Of a stretch of 64,000 bases of DNA, positions 59,401 to 64,000 are shown piece after piece. The notes under the pieces were generated by a model. The model had not been told where the DNA came from. It made no database searches and was given only the letters and a program-made list of their open reading frames with translations. Each line of letters starts with the position of its first letter. The first letter of the stretch is position 1. The translations under genes and the position numbers were made by a program. Source of the stretch: Corbicula japonica (lineage: Eukaryota > Mollusca > Bivalvia > Venerida > Cyrenidae); the NCBI GenBank assembly GCA_038501625.1, contig JAZAYU010000701.1, forward strand, positions 62,001 through 126,000, read 5' to 3'.

Positions 59401-60599
59401 GGAATGGAGAACGCTGTAGAATATCAGTTTGGTAGCTTTTCCGTTTGAATTTTAAGGTCGCTTTACGAATAACTTGGAGAAATAATGATGACTTTTATTT
59501 GCTTTAATTTATTTTTCAAATCTCTAAAACCTTGTTGCGGTAGTAATTTTTGTGTTTTTGATACATTGGGATCTTCAGGTTGGCTATAGCTTTGCCATTT
59601 CTTAATATTCCTTAATGATGAAACTTTCAAATTATATTGCTTATGAAAATAAGGTGGTAACGATGCCAAATTTTTAGTTCAATGTCACATTTGACGGATG
59701 CCCCTTTTTGTACTTGGATTTTTTATTTTGACAAAGTACACGAGGGTGACACAAGAGTTCAGCTGAACACCCATCTAGTAAAATTTAATTGTGTATTTGA
59801 AGTCATTGTGGGAATCGGCAATTAGAACACTTATAAAATAGCTTTCTGAATTTGTAAAACAAATACTCCTGTTTTAAAAGTTCTTATGTCTGTCATGCCA
59901 AGTTAACGTATATTTAAATCTTTAACAAGCTCTAGAAATACGAACAAAATGTGAGTATAAGTGTTCTAAGATGTTGCACATGGAACATCACGTGACCATC
60001 TAAAAAGCAAAATTTACAACATTAAATTCAATTCAATTCACCTCTTTTAAAATAATGTTTTATAGTTCCAAACTGCATTAGAAAGATTCAGATCAAGAAA
60101 GTTTGCTTGCTTTTCTGAAATGATTGCTTCAATAAACTTAAGTTTTAATCTAGTATATTAAAAAATCGTCAACATTTTCGAGTTGTTGTAAAAGCCTGAA
60201 ATAATATCATCTTGATGAAAAAAATAACAGTAAGTCTCTGCTATAGCAGTATTAAAAGGGATCGACAACAAAGATAACAATAAGTACCCATAAAGATGCC
60301 TATTCTTTACGAGAGAGGTACCTAATTAAACATATAAATTAAATAGCAAGAAAACACTTCAATTTATTATTTTATAATTTAAAGCATTTTCTCGGTGAAT
60401 TAAAAAAGTGATAATCAAATGTTTTAAAACTCGAGATCATTACATGTATTTTTACTGTTTTTACACATAAGTTCCAGTACACTAAATTTCCAAAAGCGTT
60501 TCAAGTTAAGGTGTATGACGTCTTGACGTAATGTCATACACAAACGTTTTGGAGGAATTTTTTTTCTTTAGAAATCACGCTAATTGTGCACTACAGTAC

Positions 60600-60770
60600 A
60601 ACCTGTCTTTAGCAGCCACCCAAGGAGTGACAAAAAGTGGCTGCTGAAGACAGGCGGCTGTTAAAGAGAGTAAACAATTAGAACAAAATGTCAGTTAAGG
60701 TCATATTCAAACTGGCTGTTTAAGACAGGTGGTTGCTATTCGCAGGTGGCTGCTAAGGCAAGTTTCACTG
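60600..60770. repeat. GGCTGCTGAAGACAGG-type repeat
   Basis: Short diverged direct repeats GTGGCTGCTGAAGACAGGCG, AAGACAGGTGGTTGC and AGGTGGCTGCTAAGGCAAG. A dispersed-repeat fragment by appearance; only one copy in the window. Confidence 0.45.
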
Positions 60771-60961
60771 TAAATTATAACATTAACCGAAATATTGAGT
60801 TTAACATTCATTTGAAAGATAGTAATATATATTTCATTCGGTGAAGTAGAGTTTTTATCTTATACTGGTAAAAACAAATATCCTCTATTGCACGTAGTTC
60901 TCTTTCTGTTCAAACCTTAGTTCTAACTTGATAAGTTAGTTCTCACTTGATTAGTTCTAAC

Positions 60962-61034
60962 TCTTCTTCTTGACTGTGTGGGGAGGCTGTTTTTTCTGAA
61001 TGTGGCTATTCCTGATATGCATATTTCACCCTTT
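60962..61034 (+). mobile_element. Short Penelope-like 3' fragment
   Basis: TCTTCTTGACTGTGTGGGG, TTTTTTCTGAATGTGGC and GATATGCATATTTCACCC: the last ~70 bases of the tail, extreme 5' truncation. About 125 bases before kinase exon 2. Confidence 0.75.
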
Positions 61035-61160
61035 TGATAAATGCAATGTATATCATTGCCATTGACGTGCCAAATGTAATATGGTGCATTCAGTTTCTTC
61101 GTTGTCATAAAATTTAGATAGCATGTTATTTAATTAAAAAGCATTCGCTTTTTTCTTCAG

Positions 61161-61319
61161 GTGGAAAGGACCAGGCAGAGTCAAACATTGAGGTGGAACT
61201 TATGCAGTGGATGGATCACGAAAATGTTATACAATTTTATGGAAGCTGTATAAATAATATTACAATTACCATCGTAATGGAGTTCATGGAAAACGGCAAT
61301 CTGTTACAATATTTACAAG
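61161..61319 (+). CDS. Exon 7: kinase alpha-C helix to hinge
   Basis: The acceptor TTTTCTTCAG ends at 61160 and the donor CAAG/GTAGGA starts at 61320. 159 bases, phase 1 to 1. GGKDQAESNIEVELMQWMDH holds the alpha-C Glu (aligned with the Glu of FLQEAQVM in Src-type kinases), then ENVIQFYGSC, then TIVMEFMENGNLLQYLQG, the hinge region. The gatekeeper residue is Met and the hinge reads EFMENGNL, a tyrosine-kinase pattern. The catalytic loop (HRD) and DFG exons are not in the window. Confidence 0.85.
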
Positions 61320-61352
61320 GTAGGATTTCATTTTTGCTAACTTACCACATTT

Positions 61353-61594
61353 GGGGCACGTCACGTGAAATGGTACCTTCCGTCATTTTAGTGATATTTT
61401 AGTTTTTACTTAATTTAAAAAGATCTTACAACCTAAAATAAATTTTATTCAACTAAAATGAGATTTTGTTACACATTTTGACAATAAAATGGTATGTTTA
61501 ATAATAAATAAATTATGTCGTCTGCTCAAATTTATGACGTCATTTCGAAGATTCACTTAAACTGTCCGAAGGTACCTTTTCCCTTGACGCGCCC
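61353..61594 (+). mobile_element. MITE family D copy, 33 bases after exon 7
   Basis: The left end GGGGCACGTCACGTGAAATG and the right end, in reverse GGGCGCGTCAAGGGAAAAGG, are inverted repeats of ~28 bp that include GGTACCTTCxG. GTCGTCTGCTC and TGACGTCA (about 61533-61540) lie in the right half. 242 bp. Confidence 0.75.
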
Positions 61595-61966
61595 TATTTG
61601 TTAACAGACAGCGTTATTTGCTCATTTATAAAGACGAACTGGACACTAATTTGTCTGACTATTTAACTTAAGTGTAAATTTAAGGATATGGTTATATAAT
61701 TTAAAAAAAACACAACGATACATTTATAAAGTGCAATAGCTTTTTAAACAGCATTAATGCCCGAATGTTCTTAAAATTAAATTTATACAACCTTGCTTAA
61801 AAAAAGATTCAATAGATTTCTAGCATTTTCATCAGTAAAAGTAGTTTAGAATGAAACTTAATACCAGTAGTAATACAAAATGGATTGATGTTGCCAACTT
61901 CAATGATTTAAATAGTAACTTTGTAATAAAAATATTTTCTTCCAAACTATATTATGCATTTTTGTT

Positions 61967-64000
61967 GTGTCGCCTGCGATAGCAGGTAGACACATAGGGA
62001 TGCTATTGTCCGGCGGCGGCGTCGTCGTCGTCGTCGTCGTCGTCGTCGGTGCCGTCGTCCGGTAGTCCCCTATCTTTAATCTGAAACTTAATGTTGCCTA
62101 TAACTTTGAAAGTACTTGACCTATTCACTTCATACTTGGAATATATCATCAGCATGAACAATGCCATCTGTGACGACAAGAATGATAACTCTAGTTTCAA
62201 TATTTTTTTTAGTTATGCCCCTTTCAAATGCAACTTTAATCTGAAACTTAATGTTGCCTATAACTTTGAAAGTACTTGTCCTATTCACTTCATACTTGGA
62301 ATATATCATCAGCATGAACAATGCCATCTGTGACGATAAGAATGATAACTCCAGTTTCAATATTTTTTGAGTTATGCCCCTTTCTAATGCAACTTTAATC
62401 TGAAACTTAATGTTGCCTATTACTTTGAAAGTACTTGTCCTATTCATTTCATACTTGGAATATGTCATCAGCATGAACAATGTCATCTGTGATGACAAGA
62501 ATGATAACTCCAGTTTCAATATTTTTTTAGTTATGCCCCTTTCAAATGCAACTTTAACCGGAAACTTAATGTTGCCTTTAACTTTGATTGTTCTTGTTCT
62601 ATTCAATTCGTACTTGGAATATATCATCAGCATGAACAATGCCATCTGTGACGACAAGAATGATAACTCCAGTTTCAATATTTTTTTAGTTATGCCCCTT
62701 TCAAATGCAACTTTAACCTGAAACTTAATGTTGCCTTAACTTTGAAAGTACTTGTCCTATTCACTTCATACTTGGAATATATCATCAGCATGAACAATGC
62801 CATCTGTGACGACAAGAATGATAACTCCAGTTTCAATATTTTTTGTGTTATGCCCCTTTCTAATGCAACTTTAATCTGAAACTTAATGTTGCCTATTACT
62901 TTGAAAGTACTTGTCCTATTCACTTCATACTTGGAATATGTCATCAGCATGAACAATGTCATCTGTGATGACAAGAATGATAACTCCAGTTTCAATATTT
63001 TTTAGTTATGCCCCTTTCAAATGCAACTTTAACCGGAAACTTAATGTTGCCTTTAACTTTGATTGTTCTTGTTCTATTCAATTCGTACTTGGAATATATC
63101 ATCAGCATGAACAATGCCATCTGTGACGACAAGAATGATAACTCCAGTTTCAATATTTTTTTAGTTATGCCCCTTTCAAATGCAACTTTAACCTGAAACT
63201 TAATGTTGCCTTAACTTTGAAAGTACTTGTCCTATTCACTTCATACTTGGAATATATCATCAGCATGAACAACGCCATCTGTGACGACAAGAATGATAAC
63301 TCCAGTTTCAATATTTTGGAGTTATGCCCCTTTCAAATGCAACTTTAACATGAAACTTAATGTTGACTATAACTTTGAAAGTACTTGTCCTATTCACTTC
63401 ATACTTGGAATACATTATCAGCATGATCAACAACATTGGTAACAAAAAGAATCATAACTCCTGTTTGATTATACTTTGAGTTATGCCCCTTCTAAATGCA
63501 ACTTTAACATGAAACTTAATGTTGACTTTAACTTTGAAAATTCACTTGATATTAGACATAAATCATCTTCATGAAAGCGTCATTATAAAGAACAAGAATG
63601 ATAACTCCTGCTGGACTATTTTATGAGTTGTGTCCCTTTAATATACAACTTTAACATGAAACTTAATGTTGCCTATAACTTTTAAAGTACTTGTCCTTTT
63701 CACTCATAGTATATATCATCTTCATGAACAACAACATCGGTTACAACAAGAATCATAACTCCTGTTTGACTTTTTTTTCTGTTGCAAATTTCACATGAAA
63801 CTTAATGTTGTGTATAATTTGAAAGTACTTGCCCTATACATTGAATTATGGATTGTATCATCAACATGAACAGTGCCATCGACAACTACAAAAATTATAA
63901 CTCCTGTTTGAATATTTTATGAGTTATGTCCCATTCAAATGCAACTTTCACATGAAACTTAGTGTTGCCTGTAAAATGGAAAGTACTTGTTCAATTCACT
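61967..64000 (-). mobile_element. Hairpin-capped tandem-array element, ~159-bp unit, cut by window end
   Basis: A hairpin at 61967-61992 (GTGTCGCCTGC, loop GATA, GCAGGTAGACAC) is followed by CGG and GTC repeats (62010-62050). Then at least 11 units share GAAACTTAATGTTGCC, CTTTGAAAGTACTTGTCC, CATCAGCATGAACAATGCC and GTTATGCCCCTTTC. Units near 62410, 62570 and 62727 recur in the same order near 62887, 63047 and 63205, a three-unit higher-order repeat of ~477 bp. Units after 63400 are more diverged. Same plan as 24953-26580 and 28490-30085; no CTAA end seen here. Confidence 0.7.

Larger units (their letters stand above)
35301..61319 (+). other. Gene model: Ig-domain receptor tyrosine kinase, 3' end outside window
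   Basis: Seven exons on the plus strand join without breaking frame: signal peptide (35301-35358), Ig-like 1 (38581-38898), Ig-like 2 (40573-40905), transmembrane (42324-42406, alternative copy 51865-51947), hydrophobic exon (57754-58018), kinase exon 1 (58490-58651) and kinase exon 2 (61161-61319). Junction phases are 1, 1, 1, 0, 1, 1. Each end is a GT donor or AG acceptor, mostly near consensus. The predicted product is a cell-surface receptor with an extracellular Ig pair and a cytoplasmic tyrosine kinase. The catalytic loop and C-lobe must lie beyond the window. I cannot name the ortholog. The model rests on splice-phase logic, not transcripts. Confidence 0.65.

Noticed and set aside
60512..60542. 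Small hairpin GTGTATGAC/GTCATACAC
   Set aside because: A nine-base stem alone is expected by chance in a window of this size.
62130..62678. 182-codon minus-strand frame (and matching plus-strand frames)
   Set aside because: It lies in the ~159-bp tandem array; the unit length is often a multiple of three and lacks stops, so long frames appear on both strands without coding meaning.

Overview
This window looks like nuclear DNA of an invertebrate animal, most likely a bivalve mollusc. It is AT-rich and intron-rich, has consensus GT/AG splice sites, and is crowded with transposon debris. The debris includes Penelope-like and non-LTR retroelements, MITEs, and tandem-array elements with hairpin caps of the kind known from bivalves. 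No bacterial operons, rRNA, tRNA or CRISPR were seen. The taxon is inferred from gene and repeat content only.

Left part (1-12 kb): two diverged, inverted copies of a small secreted protein gene (signal peptide, thrombospondin type 1 repeat, C-type lectin domain) lie at 1.8-2.6 kb (minus) and 9.6-10.3 kb (plus). Both carry coding breaks and look like pseudogenes. A third fragment of the lectin 3' end is separated from matching downstream sequence by a Harbinger-like MITE. A 1.4-kb element with ~140-bp inverted ends occupies 4.3-5.8 kb.

Middle (12-35 kb): no convincing gene. It holds trinucleotide microsatellites tied to one dispersed repeat, LINE remnants, a ~195-bp tandem array (21.3-22.2 kb), a ~300-bp array (25.0-26.6 kb), a ~143-bp array ending in a hairpin plus CTAA (28.5-30.1 kb), and several MITEs.

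Right part (35.3-61.3 kb): exons on the plus strand fit one gene with consistent splice phases. They are a signal-peptide exon, two Ig-like exons (a third is decayed), a transmembrane exon, an 88-residue exon that is strongly hydrophobic in its C-terminal half, and the first two exons of a tyrosine kinase domain. The gene continues past the window. I infer a receptor tyrosine kinase with possibly three membrane passes, an unusual layout. The intron between the transmembrane and hydrophobic exons holds an internal tandem duplication (unit A about 41779-51348, unit B 51349-57936). It carries spare copies of both exons, a LINE in each unit, and a Penelope-like insertion only in unit A; unit B preserves the empty site.

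The 3' end of that Penelope-like element occurs about a dozen times across the window, mostly as 5'-truncated copies. The window ends in a ~159-bp tandem array with a hairpin cap (61.97-64 kb).
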